From Amycolatopsis viridis (lineage in GTDB: Bacteria; Actinomycetota; Actinomycetes; Mycobacteriales; Pseudonocardiaceae): 64,000 nucleotides of DNA. The DNA lies in NCBI RefSeq assembly GCF_011758765.1, contig NZ_JAANOU010000001.1, positions 4,526,001-4,590,000 on the forward strand, written 5' to 3'. The first letter of the stretch is position 1. Every line of letters starts with the position of its first letter. Both the position numbers and the translations under genes were made by a program. Positions 27,392 through 39,799 of this stretch are shown here, in pieces. The notes under the pieces are model-generated. The model was not told the DNA's origin. It did not search any database and saw only the letters and a list, made by a program, of their open reading frames with translations.

Positions 27392-28897
27392 TCAGGCGCC
27401 CACCCGCTCGATGATCAGCTCACGCACGCGCTTGGCGTCGGCCTGGCCCTTGGTCGCCTTCATGACGGCACCGACGATCGCGCCCGCGGCCTGGACCTTG
27501 CCGCCGCGGATCTTGTCGGCGATGTCCGGCTGCGCGGCCAGCGCCTCGTCGACCGCGGCGAGCAGCGCCGAGTCGTCCGACACGACCTTGAGGCCCCGCT
27601 TCTCGACGACCTCGTCCGGCTCGCCCTCACCGGCCAGCACACCCTTGACCACCTCGCGCGCGAGCTTGTTGGTCAGCTCGCCGGAGTCGACCAGCGCGGC
27701 GACGCGGGCGACCTGCGCCGGGGTGATCGGCAGCGCGGCGATCTCGACCTCGCGGGAGTTGGCCTCCTGCGCCAGGAAGTTGACCCACCAGCTGCGCGCG
27801 TCGTTCGGCTTCGCACCCGCGGCGACCGTCGCCTCGACCAGCTCGACCGCGCCGGAGTTGAACAGGTCCCGCAGTTCCTCGGCGGAGAGGTTCCACTCGG
27901 TCTGGATGCGCTTCCGGCGGGCGGCCGGCATCTCCGGCAGCGTCCCGCGCAGCTCCGCCACCCATTCCCGCGACGGGGCGATCGGCACCAGGTCGGGCTC
28001 GGGGAAGTACCGGTAGTCCTCGGCGGTCTCCTTGGTGCGGCCGGGCGAGGTGGTGCCGTCGGCCTCCTGGAAGTGCCGGGTCTCCTGGGTGACCGTGCCA
28101 CCGGCGACGAGCACCGCGGCCTGCCGTGTCATCTCGTAGCGCACGGCCCGCTCGACACTGCGGAAGGAGTTGACGTTCTTCGTCTCGGTGCGGGTGCCGA
28201 ACTCGCTCGCCCCCTTCGGCATCAGCGACACGTTGGCGTCGCAGCGCAGCGAGCCCTGGTCCATCCGCACGTCCGACACGTCCAGCGCACGCAGCAGGTC
28301 CCGCAGCGCGGTCACGTACGCACGCGCGACCTCGGGGGCCCGCTCGCCCATGCCGACGATCGGCTTGGTGACGATCTCGATCAGCGGTACACCGGCCCGG
28401 TTGTAGTCGAGCAGCGAGTGCTCCGCACCGTGAATCCGCCCGGTCGCGCCGCCGACGTGCAGCGACTTGCCGGTGTCCTCCTCCATGTGCGCGCGCTCGA
28501 TCTCCACGCGCACGACCTCGCCGTCGTCCAGGGTGACGTCCAGGTAGCCGTTCACCGCGATCGGCTCGTCGTACTGCGAGGTCTGGAAGTTCTTCGGCAT
28601 GTCCGGGTAGAAGTAGTTCTTCCGGGCGAACCGGCACCACTCGGCGATCTCGCAGTTGAGCGCCAGGCCGATGCGGATCGCGCCCTCGACACCCTTGCCG
28701 TTGAGCACCGGCAGCGCGCCGGGCAGGCCGAGGCAGGTCGGGCACACGTGGGTGTTGGGCTCGCCGCCGAACTCGCTGGGGCAGCCGCAGAACATCTTGG
28801 TCTTCGTGTTCAGCTCGACGTGGACCTCGAGCCCGAGCACCGGGTCGAACCGCTCGACGACCTCGGCGTAGTCCATGACTTCGGCAACGGCGGTCAC
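27392..28897 (-). CDS. gatB: Asp/Glu-tRNA(Asn/Gln) amidotransferase subunit B
   Basis: 501 residues. N-terminal [20 protein letters not shown] and zinc-type Cys pairs ([17 protein letters not shown]), the [20 protein letters not shown] region given as [11 protein letters not shown], and the C-terminal YqeY-like tail. It phosphorylates the misacylated Glu- or Asp-tRNA and transfers ammonia from GatA. GTG start overlaps the gatA stop by 4 bp. In M. tuberculosis a pfkA gene separates gatB and gatA; here they are contiguous. Confidence 0.97.
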   Translation of the reverse strand: MTAVAEVMDYAEVVERFDPVLGLEVHVELNTKTKMFCGCPSEFGGEPNTHVCPTCLGLPGALPVLNGKGVEGAIRIGLALNCEIAEWCRFARKNYFYPDMPKNFQTSQYDEPIAVNGYLDVTLDDGEVVRVEIERAHMEEDTGKSLHVGGATGRIHGAEHSLLDYNRAGVPLIEIVTKPIVGMGERAPEVARAYVTALRDLLRALDVSDVRMDQGSLRCDANVSLMPKGASEFGTRTETKNVNSFRSVERAVRYEMTRQAAVLVAGGTVTQETRHFQEADGTTSPGRTKETAEDYRYFPEPDLVPIAPSREWVAELRGTLPEMPAARRKRIQTEWNLSAEELRDLFNSGAVELVEATVAAGAKPNDARSWWVNFLAQEANSREVEIAALPITPAQVARVAALVDSGELTNKLAREVVKGVLAGEGEPDEVVEKRGLKVVSDDSALLAAVDEALAAQPDIADKIRGGKVQAAGAIVGAVMKATKGQADAKRVRELIIERVGA

Positions 28898-30399
28898 GCC
28901 GAGACTCCCTTCAGCTCCGGAACCCGGTCGATGATCGGGCCGCGCGCGACCTCGTAGGCGGCGCCGACCCGGTAGAGCCGGTCGTCGGCCAGCGCCGGAG
29001 CCATGATCTGCAGCCCGACCGGCAGCCCGTCCTCATCGGACAGTCCACTGGGCACGCTCATGGCGGCGTTGCCCGCCAGGTTCGCCGGGATCGTGCACAG
29101 GTCCGCGAGGTACATCGCCATCGGGTCGTCGACCCGCTCGCCGATCTTGAACGCGGTGGTCGGGGTGGTCGGCGAGACCAGCACGTCGACCTTGGCGAAC
29201 GCGGCCTCGAAGTCCCGGGCGATCAGCGTCCGCACCTTCTGGGCCGAGCCGTAGTAGGCGTCGTAGTAGCCGGACGACAACGCATACGTGCCGAGCATGA
29301 TCCGGCGCTTGACCTCGGCGCCGAAACCGGCCTCCCGCGTGGCCGACATGACCTCTTCGGCGCTGTGCGTGCCGTCGTCGGCGACCCGCAGGCCGTAGCG
29401 CATCGCGTCGAAGCGGGCCAGGTTCGACGACGCCTCGCTCGGCGCGATCAGGTAGTACGCCGGCAGCGCGTAGACGAAGTTCGGGCAGGACACCTCGACG
29501 ACCTCGGCGCCCAGCGCCGTCAGCTGCGCGACCGCCGCCTCGAAGGAACGCTGCACGCCGGCCTGGTAGCCCTCGCCGCTGAACTCCTTGACCACGCCGA
29601 CCCGGACACCGGTGAGGTCACCCCGCAGGCCCTCGCGGGCCGCGGCGACCACCGGCGGCACGGGCGCGTCGATCGAGGTCGAGTCGAGCGGGTCGTGCCC
29701 GGCGATGACCTCGTGCAGCAGCGCCGCGTCCAGCACCGTCCGGGCGCACGGCCCGGCCTGGTCGAGCGAGGAGGAGAACGCCACCAGCCCGTACCGGGAC
29801 ACGCCGCCGTAGGTCGGCTTCACGCCGACGGTGCCGGTGACCGCCCCCGGCTGGCGGATCGAGCCGCCGGTGTCGGTGCCGATCGCCAGCGGCGCCTCGA
29901 AGGCGGCCAGCGACGCGGCCGAGCCGCCGCCGGAACCACCCGGGATGCGGGCGTGGTCCCACGGGTTGCGCGTGGGACCGAACGCCGAGTTCTCGGTGGA
30001 GGAACCCATCGCGAACTCGTCCATGTTCGTCTTGCCCAGGATCGGCACGCCCGCCTCGCGCAGCTTGCGCGTGACCGTCGCGTCGTACGGCGGGATCCAG
30101 TGCTCCAGGGTCTTCGACCCGCAGGTGGTGGGCAGGCCCGCGGTGGTCAGCACGTCCTTGAGGGCGAGCGGGACGCCGGCGATCGGCGAGGCCGGGGCCT
30201 CGCCCTGCGCCAGCGCGGAGTCCACCGCCCGCGCCGCCGCCAGGGCGCCCTCGGCGTCGACGGTGAGGAACGCGTGCACGGCCTCGTCGACCTCGCCGAT
30301 GCGGTCCAGGTGCGCCCGCGTGACCTCCTCCGAGGTCACCTCGCGCGCGTGGATCTTCCCGGCCAGCTCGGCCGCGGACAGGCGTGTTAGGTCGGTCAC
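28894..30399 (-). CDS. gatA: Asp/Glu-tRNA(Asn/Gln) amidotransferase subunit A
   Basis: 501 residues. Amidase-signature enzyme with the Lys-Ser-Ser triad: Lys in [10 protein letters not shown], cis-Ser and nucleophile Ser in [13 protein letters not shown] and [12 protein letters not shown]. It hydrolyses glutamine and channels ammonia to GatB for making Gln-tRNA or Asn-tRNA. GTG start (30399) overlaps the gatC stop in GTGA, and its own stop overlaps gatB, so the three subunits are tightly coupled. Confidence 0.97.
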   Translation of the reverse strand: MTDLTRLSAAELAGKIHAREVTSEEVTRAHLDRIGEVDEAVHAFLTVDAEGALAAARAVDSALAQGEAPASPIAGVPLALKDVLTTAGLPTTCGSKTLEHWIPPYDATVTRKLREAGVPILGKTNMDEFAMGSSTENSAFGPTRNPWDHARIPGGSGGGSAASLAAFEAPLAIGTDTGGSIRQPGAVTGTVGVKPTYGGVSRYGLVAFSSSLDQAGPCARTVLDAALLHEVIAGHDPLDSTSIDAPVPPVVAAAREGLRGDLTGVRVGVVKEFSGEGYQAGVQRSFEAAVAQLTALGAEVVEVSCPNFVYALPAYYLIAPSEASSNLARFDAMRYGLRVADDGTHSAEEVMSATREAGFGAEVKRRIMLGTYALSSGYYDAYYGSAQKVRTLIARDFEAAFAKVDVLVSPTTPTTAFKIGERVDDPMAMYLADLCTIPANLAGNAAMSVPSGLSDEDGLPVGLQIMAPALADDRLYRVGAAYEVARGPIIDRVPELKGVSA

Positions 30400-30695
30400 T
30401 GTTCCTCCCCCAGGATCCGCGGCACCCGGAAGCGGCCTTCTTCGGCGGCCGGCGCACCGGCCAGGGCCTGCTGCTGGGTCAGCCCGGGCCGGACCACGTC
30501 CTCGCGGAAGACGTTCGTGAGCGGCACGGCGTGCGAGGTCGGCGGCACGTCGCCGTCGGCGACCTCGCTGACCTTGGCCACCGCGTCCAGAATCTGGTCG
30601 AGCTGACCTGCGAAGACGTTCAGCTCCTCGTCGGTGACGGCGAGCCTGGCGAGCTTGGCCAGGTGCGCGACCTCGTCGCGGGAAATGTTGGGCAC
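30396..30695 (-). CDS. gatC: Asp/Glu-tRNA(Asn/Gln) amidotransferase subunit C
   Basis: 99 residues, the normal size. [20 protein letters not shown] at the start, [14 protein letters not shown] and the C-terminal [10 protein letters not shown] mark GatC, which stabilises the GatA-GatB complex. The GTG at 30695 is preferred because the conserved domain begins there; a longer frame to 30797 lacks family similarity. A -10-like TAGACT (30742-30747, minus) lies about 50 bp upstream. The ACT-domain gene is divergent, as in M. tuberculosis. Confidence 0.93.
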   Translation of the reverse strand: MPNISRDEVAHLAKLARLAVTDEELNVFAGQLDQILDAVAKVSEVADGDVPPTSHAVPLTNVFREDVVRPGLTQQQALAGAPAAEEGRFRVPRILGEEQ

Positions 30696-30909
30696 GCGGG
30701 TGACTCCCGGGGTGTGCGGATCGGTGTTTCGGTGAGACACAAGTCTATGGCGGCGGGGCTTGCGACCTCGACCGGGTTGTGAACGGAGCGCGCGCAATCC
30801 GGTCTCGGTAGGCAGACGATGGCTCCCCGTGACGGGCTTCGTCTGTCACAATCAGCGGCCGGTTGCGCTCCCCGGCGAGGCGGGAGCGCCGGACCCGAGA
30901 GGGGTTCAC

Positions 30910-31563
30910 GTGTCCTTCCTGATCCGGGTGCAGCTCCCGGACACGCCAGGAACCCTCGGAGCGGTCGCGACGGCTCTCGGCACGATCGGGGCGGACATCC
31001 TCTCGGTGGACGTGGTCGAGCGCGGCGGAGGGGTGGCGATCGACGACATGGTCGTCGAGCTGCCGTCGGGCCGGCTGCCGGACGCGGTGATCACCGCCGC
31101 GGAGAGCGTGGAGGGCGTCGAGGTCGACGCGGTGCGCCCCTACGCGGGAGTGCTGGACACCCACCGCGAGCTGGAACTGGTCGAGGAGATCGCCGACCGG
31201 CCGGCGTCCGGGCTGGCGGTGCTGGTCGAAGGCGTGCCGCGGATCATCCGCGCGGGATGGGCGATCGTGGTGTCGGTCGGCGCCGGCGGTGTGCAGCGGC
31301 TGGCCTCGTCCAGCGCGGCGCCCGAGGTGCCGATCACCCACCTGCCGTGGTTGCCGCTGGAGCGGGCCACGATCCTCGACGCCGAGGACACCTGGGTCCC
31401 GGAGACGTGGCAGGAACTGGGCACCGAGCTCGCCGCCACCCCGTTGGGCAAGCCGGACAAGGCCCTGCTGGTGGGACGCCCCGGTGGGCCCATGTTCCGC
31501 GCCGCCGAGGTCGCCCGGCTGGCCCACCTGGCCGGGATCGTCGCCGTCGTGCTGGACGGCTGA
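30910..31563 (+). CDS. ACT-domain protein
   Basis: 217 residues. The N-terminal ACT domain is clear: FLIRVQLPDTPGTLGAVATA and LGTIGADILSVDVVERG, with the Asp-Thr-Pro-Gly ligand loop. The second half (ATILDAEDTWVPETWQ, KALLVGRPGGPMFRAAEVARL) is conserved in actinobacteria but without a known domain. It may sense an amino acid. It corresponds to Rv3013, which also lies next to gatC. GTG at 30910 follows GAGAGG. It converges with the MMPL exporter gene with no gap. Confidence 0.85.
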   Translation: MSFLIRVQLPDTPGTLGAVATALGTIGADILSVDVVERGGGVAIDDMVVELPSGRLPDAVITAAESVEGVEVDAVRPYAGVLDTHRELELVEEIADRPASGLAVLVEGVPRIIRAGWAIVVSVGAGGVQRLASSSAAPEVPITHLPWLPLERATILDAEDTWVPETWQELGTELAATPLGKPDKALLVGRPGGPMFRAAEVARLAHLAGIVAVVLDG

Positions 31564-33582
31564 TCACCGCAGTTTCGACGGCCACCAGATGCGGCGGCCG
31601 ACGTCCAGGGTCAGCGCGGGCACCAGCAGCGACCGCACGATCAGCGTGTCGAGCAGGACGCCGAAGGCGACGATGAACGCGATCTGCGCCAGGAACAGGA
31701 TCGGGATCACCGCCAGGCTGGCGAAGGTCGCCGCGAGCACCACCCCGGCGGAGGTGATGACGCCGCCGGTGAGCGTGAGCCCGCGGAGCGTGCCGTCCCG
31801 GGTGCCCGCTCGGACGGCCTCCTCCCGCACCCGGGTCATCAGGAAGATGTTGTAGTCGATCCCGAGCGCCACCAGGAACACGAACCCGAACAGCGGCACC
31901 GCCGGATCGGCACCCGGGAAACCCAGCAGGTGGTTGAACACCAGCGCGGACACGCCCATGGTGGCGGCGAAGGACAGCACGACCGTCGCGATCAGCAGCA
32001 GCGGCGCCAGCAGCGCCCGCAGCAGGAGCGCGAGCACCGCGAAGATCACCACCAGGACGATCGGAATGATCACCGCGCGGTCCCGTTCGGAGGTCCGCTG
32101 CGTGTCGAGCTGCGTGGCGGTGGTGCCGCCCACGACCGCGTCCGCTCCGGGCACGGCGTGCACCGCGGTGCGCACGCGGCCGACCGTGTCCACGGCCGGC
32201 TGGGAATCGGCCGCGTCGGTCAGGGTCGCGAGGATCTGCACCCGGCCGCCGACCTCCTTCGGCGCCACGGCGACCTGCGCAACGCCGTCCACCCGGGCTG
32301 CCTGGGCGACCGCCGGGGCGGCACTCGCGTTGGCGATGATCACCGTCGGGGAACCGGAACCGCCGGGGAAGTGCCGGACCAGGACCTCCTGCCCGGCGAC
32401 CGAGTCGACCGGGGTGAGGAACAGGTCGGTCTGCGCGACCCCGCCGGCCTTGAGCTGCGGGACGAACGCGGCGCCCGCGAGCAGCAGCACCGTGGTGCCG
32501 ATCCAGATCGCCCGCGGCCTGGCCCCGACGGCCGTGGCGATGCGGCCCCAGATCCCGCGGGACTCCGGGTGCGGTGAGCCGAACTTCGGCCGGATCGGCC
32601 AGAACGCGGCCCGGCCGAGCAGGGCCAGCGCGGCGGGCAGGAACGTGACCGAGGCGAGGAACGCGCAGGCGATGCCGATCGCGGCGACCGGGCCGAGCCC
32701 GCGGTTGGACTGCAGGTCGGAGAACAGCAGGCAGAGCACACCGAGCACGACGGTGCCCGCGGACGCGGCGATCGGGGGCAGGGTCGCGCGCCAGGCCCGG
32801 CGGATCGCCTCGAAGCGGCTTTCGGTGTCGCGAAGTTGTTCCCGGAACCGCGAGACTTGCAGCAGCGCGTAGTCGGTGGCGGCGCCGAAGACGAGGATGA
32901 ACAGGATGCCCTGGCTCTGGCCGTTGAGGGTCAGCACGTCGTGGTCGGCGAGGACGTAGACGGCCAGGCTGGCCAGGCCGAGCGCGAACACCGCGCAGAG
33001 CAGCACGACCAGTGGCAGCAGCGGGCTGCGGTAGACGACCACCAGGATGAGCGCCACGACCAGGCCGGCGACCAGCAGCAGGAGGCCGTCGATGCCGCCG
33101 AAGGCGGTGACCAGGTCGGCGATCTGCGCGGCGGGGCCGGCGACGAGGACGGTCAGGCCCGCCGGGGGTTGCGCCACCTCGGCGCGGATCCGTCCGACGA
33201 TCCCGCCGGGCTTGCCACCGATCCGGACGGGAACGGTCAGTTCGAGAGCCTGACCGTCGGGCTGGGACAGCTGCGGTCCGGTCGCGCCGGTGACGCCGGG
33301 GACGGCTTTCAGACGCTGGGCGGCCGCGGTGAGGAAGGCGGTGTCCGCGGGCGGGATGCCGGAGGTCCGCTCGGCGACGACGATCGCCGGGAGGGTCTGG
33401 TCGGCGGCGAAGGCCCGTTGTTCCGCGAGGGCACGGGTGGACTCGGCCGAGGCGGGCAGGAAGGCGGAGTTGTCGTTGGTCGAGACCTCGCTCAGCTTGC
33501 CGGCGTACGGCCCGCCGAACGCGCCGACCGCGAGCCAGGCGATCACGAGCAGAGCGGGGACGAGCCAGCGTGCGATCCTCAT
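31564..33582 (-). CDS. MMPL-family (RND superfamily) exporter
   Basis: 672 residues. N-terminal membrane helix, an extracytoplasmic loop of about 120 residues, a five-helix bundle, a second loop, then a second bundle: the usual twofold MMPL plan with about 11-12 helices. Typical runs are FGAATDYALLQVSRFREQL after helix 4, GLGPVAAIGIACAFLASVTFLPA, and in the second half FLVALGIDYNIFLMTRVREE with the proton-relay Asp-Tyr pair. It exports lipids or small toxic molecules by proton motive force. It is divergent from a broken MarR gene with a palindrome between. Confidence 0.92.
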   Translation of the reverse strand: MRIARWLVPALLVIAWLAVGAFGGPYAGKLSEVSTNDNSAFLPASAESTRALAEQRAFAADQTLPAIVVAERTSGIPPADTAFLTAAAQRLKAVPGVTGATGPQLSQPDGQALELTVPVRIGGKPGGIVGRIRAEVAQPPAGLTVLVAGPAAQIADLVTAFGGIDGLLLLVAGLVVALILVVVYRSPLLPLVVLLCAVFALGLASLAVYVLADHDVLTLNGQSQGILFILVFGAATDYALLQVSRFREQLRDTESRFEAIRRAWRATLPPIAASAGTVVLGVLCLLFSDLQSNRGLGPVAAIGIACAFLASVTFLPAALALLGRAAFWPIRPKFGSPHPESRGIWGRIATAVGARPRAIWIGTTVLLLAGAAFVPQLKAGGVAQTDLFLTPVDSVAGQEVLVRHFPGGSGSPTVIIANASAAPAVAQAARVDGVAQVAVAPKEVGGRVQILATLTDAADSQPAVDTVGRVRTAVHAVPGADAVVGGTTATQLDTQRTSERDRAVIIPIVLVVIFAVLALLLRALLAPLLLIATVVLSFAATMGVSALVFNHLLGFPGADPAVPLFGFVFLVALGIDYNIFLMTRVREEAVRAGTRDGTLRGLTLTGGVITSAGVVLAATFASLAVIPILFLAQIAFIVAFGVLLDTLIVRSLLVPALTLDVGRRIWWPSKLR

Positions 33583-33612
33583 CGGCTACTGCAGCCCTGG
33601 GGTCGGGGAACT

Positions 33613-33628
33613 GTTCAGCAGGCTGAAC
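33613..33628. promoter_or_regulatory. MarR-type operator palindrome
   Basis: GTTCAGC-AG-GCTGAAC is a perfect 7-2-7 palindrome, 31 bp upstream of the MMPL start and 75 bp before the MarR start. Size and symmetry suit a dimeric MarR protein. It is intact although the adjacent MarR gene is frameshifted. Confidence 0.6.
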
Positions 33629-33702
33629 GTTACCGGGAGGCGCGGTTGCCCGCAGAGCACGATCCGGCGAACCGGAGCACCGGCTGGTCCGCGGAGGAGA
33701 CG

Positions 33703-34103
33703 ATGGCGTCGTGGCCGACCGGCCGGTTGCTCTCGGCCGCGGCGCGGCTCGTGGAACCGCGGTGGACCGCGCGCCTGGCGGTGCTCGGGCTGTCGCACGC
33801 GCGGTTGATCGCGCGGCGGGCCGCTGTCGCAGCGGGAACTGGCGCGGCGGGTACCAGGTCACGGTCCAGACGATGAGCCGGACGTTCGAGCGGCTGTCCA
33901 GGTCGGCCTACCTGACGCGGATCCCCGACCCGCGCGACGGGCGCCGCTCGCTGGCCCGGCTGATCCCGGCGGGCGAGAGCGTGCTGGCGGTGGCGGAGCA
34001 GATCGCGCGGGACGACTCCCCGGTGATCGGCGCGCTCGGGCACGACGCGGCCGTCCGGCGGCGGCTCATCGAGCTCATCGGGCAACTCGGCGAAGGGTCA
34101 TGA
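33703..34103 (+). pseudogene. MarR family regulator, frameshifted
   Basis: Three frames together spell one MarR protein. Frame 1 from ATG 33703 gives MASWPTGRLLSAAARLVE ... LSHARLIARR; at about 33811-33820 the family continues in another frame as GPLSQRELARR; near 33850 an extra base shifts it again to YQVTVQTMSRTFERL ... RIPDPRDGRRSLARL and the stop at 34103. QVTVQTMSR is the recognition helix and DPRDGRR the wing. No single frame gives a complete protein, so it is either a recent pseudogene or contains sequencing errors. It is divergent from the MMPL exporter, which it would repress. Confidence 0.75.
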
Positions 34104-34129
34104 CAACTGTCATAACTCCGCGCTAGGGT
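34100..34129 (+). promoter_or_regulatory. Promoter and palindrome before hydroxyisobutyrate dehydrogenase-like gene
   Basis: ATGACA-AC-TGTCAT (34100-34113) is a perfect 6-2-6 palindrome; its left half is also a fair -35 at 18 bp from a -10 TAGGGT (34124-34129). The ATG at 34137 is 8 nt after the -10, so the gene may be leaderless. A protein bound to the palindrome would cover the -35. Confidence 0.45.
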
Positions 34130-34136
34130 GCTGTCC

Positions 34137-35012
34137 ATGAAGGCGGGCTTCCTGGGGCTGGGCGTGATGGGCACGCCGATGGCGCTCAACCTGGCGCGGG
34201 CGGGCACGCCGCTCGTGGTGTGGAACCGGACGCCGGCGAAGGCCGCGGTACTGGCGGCCGCGGGCGCGGAGGTCGCCGACAGCGCGGCCGAGGTGTGCGG
34301 GCGGGTGGACGTCGTGTTCCTCATGCTCGCCGACGGCGCCGCGGTGGACGCGGTGCTGGGCCGCGGCACGAACGAGTTCGCGGCGAACGTCGCCGGGCGG
34401 ATCGTGGTGCACATGGGCACGACGTCACCGGAGTATTCACGTGCGCTGGGGGCGGATGTCTCCGCGGCCGGGGGCCGGTACGTCGAGGCACCGGTGTCCG
34501 GGTCGCGCAAACCGGCCGAAGCGGGACAGCTCGTGGCGATGCTCGCGGGCGAACCGTCGGCGGTCGCCGCGGTGCGGCCCTTGCTGCGGCCGATGTGCCA
34601 CCAGGTGGTGGAGTGCGGACCGGCGCCGGGTGCGTTGCTGATGAAGCTCGCGGTGAACCTGTACCTGATCACCATGGTGACCGGCCTGGCCGAAGCGGTG
34701 CACTTCGCCGAGCGGCAAGGCCTGGACCTGGCCCGGTTCGTGGAGGTGCTGGACGCCGGCCCGATGGCCAGCAGCGTGTCCCGGATCAAGGCGGCGAAAC
34801 TCCTGGCGGGCGATTTCACGGTGCAGGCGTCCATCGCGGACGTGCTGAAGAACAACCAGCTGATCGCCGAGGCGGCCCGCTCGGCGCGGCTGGCGTCGCC
34901 GCTGCTGGACGTCTGCCACGCCCTCTACGGGGAGACGCTGGACCTGGGCCACGGCGCCGAAGACATGGCGGCGGTGGTGCGCGCCATCGAACAGCGCACC
35001 GACGCCGCCTGA
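34137..35012 (+). CDS. NAD(P)-dependent beta-hydroxyacid dehydrogenase (3-hydroxyisobutyrate type)
   Basis: 291 residues. N-terminal Rossmann motif [26 protein letters not shown] (NADP-type Arg after strand 2), [10 protein letters not shown], the substrate loop [17 protein letters not shown] and the catalytic Lys in [11 protein letters not shown]. The helical C-terminal domain is complete. Substrates of this family include 3-hydroxyisobutyrate, glyoxylic semialdehydes and succinic semialdehyde; imine reductases are relatives. The exact substrate is unknown. The start ATG follows a -10 box by 7 nt. It is downstream of the broken MarR gene. Confidence 0.87.
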   Translation: MKAGFLGLGVMGTPMALNLARAGTPLVVWNRTPAKAAVLAAAGAEVADSAAEVCGRVDVVFLMLADGAAVDAVLGRGTNEFAANVAGRIVVHMGTTSPEYSRALGADVSAAGGRYVEAPVSGSRKPAEAGQLVAMLAGEPSAVAAVRPLLRPMCHQVVECGPAPGALLMKLAVNLYLITMVTGLAEAVHFAERQGLDLARFVEVLDAGPMASSVSRIKAAKLLAGDFTVQASIADVLKNNQLIAEAARSARLASPLLDVCHALYGETLDLGHGAEDMAAVVRAIEQRTDAA

Positions 35013-35092
35013 CCGCTGAGCGAGACCGGCGACGCCGCACTCAGCGGCGAATCCGCCGCCCGCGCTCAGACCCGCCCGCGCCGCAGTTCGAC

Positions 35093-35263
35093 CATCGCCA
35101 CCCGCCCGGCTCCACACGCACCCCGCGATCCCCGGCGCGGCCCGTCCCGATCATCGCGACCCGCCCGGCTCCACACGCACCCCGCGATCCCCGGCGCGGC
35201 CCGTCCTGACCATCGCGACCCGCCTGGCTCCGTACGCACCCCGCGATCCGCGGCGGGTCCCGA
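35093..35263. repeat. 59-bp direct tandem repeat, three copies
   Basis: Units start at 35093, 35152 and 35211, each beginning CATCGC and containing CCCGGCTCC..CGCACCCCGCGATC. Units 1 and 2 differ by few bases; unit 3 is more diverged and runs into the 3' end of the GNAT gene (stop at 35264). The array fills most of the 251 bp between two convergent genes and has no open frame of merit. Confidence 0.8.
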
Positions 35264-37874
<2,611 letters not shown>

Positions 37875-37879
37875 TCAGC

Positions 37880-38584
37880 TTAGTCAGCACCCCCGACACT
37901 TTCCGGGCGTTCGCGGTCCAGGCCGCGGACCAGGTCACGCAGTTGCCGGAGGGTGAGGGCACCCGCCGGTTCGCTCTCGGCCGTCTCCACGCGGCGCAAC
38001 CGCCGCGCGGCCAGCCGTTCACCGAGCGTCGCGTCCAGCGGCAGGAACGTCATGGCCTCGCGGGCGGCTGCGTCGAGTTCACCCAGCAGCGGGTGGTGGA
38101 CCGCGACGTCGACCACCCCTTCGGCCTCGTCGACCTGCGCCGCGACGCGGACATCGGCCAGCGCGAACGAGCGCGAGCCCAGGTTCACGGTCACCCCGGA
38201 CGGGTCGGGCACCGGCGGCACCGAGTCGTGGAACTCCCAGATCGCGTCCTCCGGCGGGGCCGCCGCCCGCCACGCGTCGGTGAACGGCCGCAGCGCCGGG
38301 TCCTCCTGCCCGCTCACCACGAGGGCGTAGATCGCGCGTTGCCCGCGTTCCAGTGACACGTGCAGGTCCGGGTGCAGCTCCGCGACCGCGCCGGCCAGAA
38401 CCGCCTCGGCCCGCTGCGGTGCGCGGTCGCCGAGCGCGGCGCTGATCTCCGGCAGCATCTCCGACCAGCGGCGCCAGAACCGCTCGGCCGCGGCTGCCGG
38501 ATCGTCCGGGACCGCCTGTTCGGGCCACGCCGTGCGCGGATCGGGCAGGGCGTCCTCCCGGTTGGAGCGTCGGAACCACCGCAT
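37880..38584 (-). CDS. Conserved hypothetical protein in ligA operon
   Basis: 234 residues, soluble, Glu/Arg/Ala-rich with no signal peptide or membrane segment. The start is MRWFRRSNREDALPDPR; a Trp-rich helix follows (AERFWRRWSEML). The C-terminal helix carries LRQLRDLVRGLDRERP. I do not recognise a domain. Gaps of only 10-11 bp to the MetE-like gene upstream and ligA downstream place it in one operon. A role with either neighbour cannot be inferred from sequence. Confidence 0.75.
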   Translation of the reverse strand: MRWFRRSNREDALPDPRTAWPEQAVPDDPAAAAERFWRRWSEMLPEISAALGDRAPQRAEAVLAGAVAELHPDLHVSLERGQRAIYALVVSGQEDPALRPFTDAWRAAAPPEDAIWEFHDSVPPVPDPSGVTVNLGSRSFALADVRVAAQVDEAEGVVDVAVHHPLLGELDAAAREAMTFLPLDATLGERLAARRLRRVETAESEPAGALTLRQLRDLVRGLDRERPESVGGAD

Positions 38585-38594
38585 GGCCGGACTC

Positions 38595-39617
38595 CTACCA
38601 GCCCTCCGGTGGCTCCACGAACGCCTTGCCCAGATCCGTGGTCAGCTTCAACGCGCGGCGCACCCAGGCGGTTGTGGCACCGGCGAATCCGCAGGTGGGT
38701 GTCGGCACCACGCGGTCGGCCAGGGTCGACCGGCCGAACCCGAGCCGGTCCGCCAGCGCCAGAGCGGGCTGCGCGAGCTCGCGCAGAGCCGGCCGGCGCT
38801 CCGGTTCCAGCGCCGGCACCAGCCCCAGGAAGAGCACGGTGCCGCTGTCCCACGCCTCCCCCAGCTCGTCCAGCAGCGTCGACGGCGCCCCGGCCAGCAG
38901 GGTCGCGTCGATCGCGAGTGCGCCCGCGCCCGCCGCGTGCAGCAGGCCGACCGGCGGCCGCGCGGCGCAGCAGTGCACGACGACCGGCTGGCCGGTGAGC
39001 TCGCCCGCGCGCTCGACGACGCGGCTCAGCAGTTCACGTGCCTCCGGCTCGGGCACGGCAGGCACCGTGCCGTAACCCGAGGGGGTGGGCAGGCTCCCGG
39101 CGAGCACGGCGGGGAGCATCGGCTCGTCGAACTGGACGACCACTTCGGCCCCGGTGCGGGCCGTGAGCTCCGCGACGTGCGCGGCCAGGCCCTCCAGCGC
39201 CGATTCGGTGAACTCGCGCACGGCGCCGCGGTCGGTGAGCACGCGGTGGCCGCGGGGCAGCTCGATCCCGGCGGCCAGCGTCCACGGCCCGGCCAGCTGC
39301 GTCTTGATCACCGGGGCGCCGCCCGCCTCGGTGACCGCGTCGAGGTCCCAGCGCAGCAGGTCCACGGCGCGCCGGTGGTCGCGCCCGGGCCGCGCGGCGA
39401 CCCGGTACCCGCTCGGCACGACCTCGATCGCCAGGTCGACCAGCATCGCGGCGGTCCGTCCGATCAGGTCCGCGCCGGCCCCGCGGGCCGGGAGCTCCGG
39501 CAGGTGCGGGAAGGCGGGCAGTTCGCCGAAGACGACCGCGGCCGCCTCGGCCGGGTCGGTACCGGGCATCGATCCCACCGCGGTGGCCGCGCCGGGGGGC
39601 CAGACGTGTTCGCTCAC
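38595..39617 (-). CDS. MetE C-terminal-like (B12-independent) methionine synthase family protein
   Basis: 340 residues, corresponding to only the C-terminal catalytic barrel of MetE, as in short archaeal and actinobacterial core enzymes. Zinc ligands are visible as VHCCAARPP and the late Cys in PTPTCGFAGAT; the early ATAVGSMPGTDP and QFDEPML motifs also fit. It may transfer a methyl group to homocysteine or a related thiol from an unknown donor. Equivalent to Rv3015c next to ligA. It is first in its operon; the 182-bp region upstream also serves the divergent scramblase-like gene and contains GC-rich inverted repeats only. Confidence 0.8.
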   Translation of the reverse strand: MSEHVWPPGAATAVGSMPGTDPAEAAAVVFGELPAFPHLPELPARGAGADLIGRTAAMLVDLAIEVVPSGYRVAARPGRDHRRAVDLLRWDLDAVTEAGGAPVIKTQLAGPWTLAAGIELPRGHRVLTDRGAVREFTESALEGLAAHVAELTARTGAEVVVQFDEPMLPAVLAGSLPTPSGYGTVPAVPEPEARELLSRVVERAGELTGQPVVVHCCAARPPVGLLHAAGAGALAIDATLLAGAPSTLLDELGEAWDSGTVLFLGLVPALEPERRPALRELAQPALALADRLGFGRSTLADRVVPTPTCGFAGATTAWVRRALKLTTDLGKAFVEPPEGW

Positions 39618-39799
39618 GCCCCTGATTCTGCAAGGCCGCGCACCCGCGCGCGCCGCAGCCCCGCGGGCGCGGCGGGAAATGGCACCGGCCCGATTAGCCG
39701 GAAAGGCGCCGGCGCCACGAATCCGGTTAACCAGGACATTTCCGCGTAATTCACCGGCCGCCTCCCGTTCGGGATTTTCCCTGGCTAACCTTGGTGTGC

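Noticed and set aside
30696-30797. Longer N-terminus for gatC
   Set aside because: The extra 34 residues do not match GatC and would cover the probable promoter.
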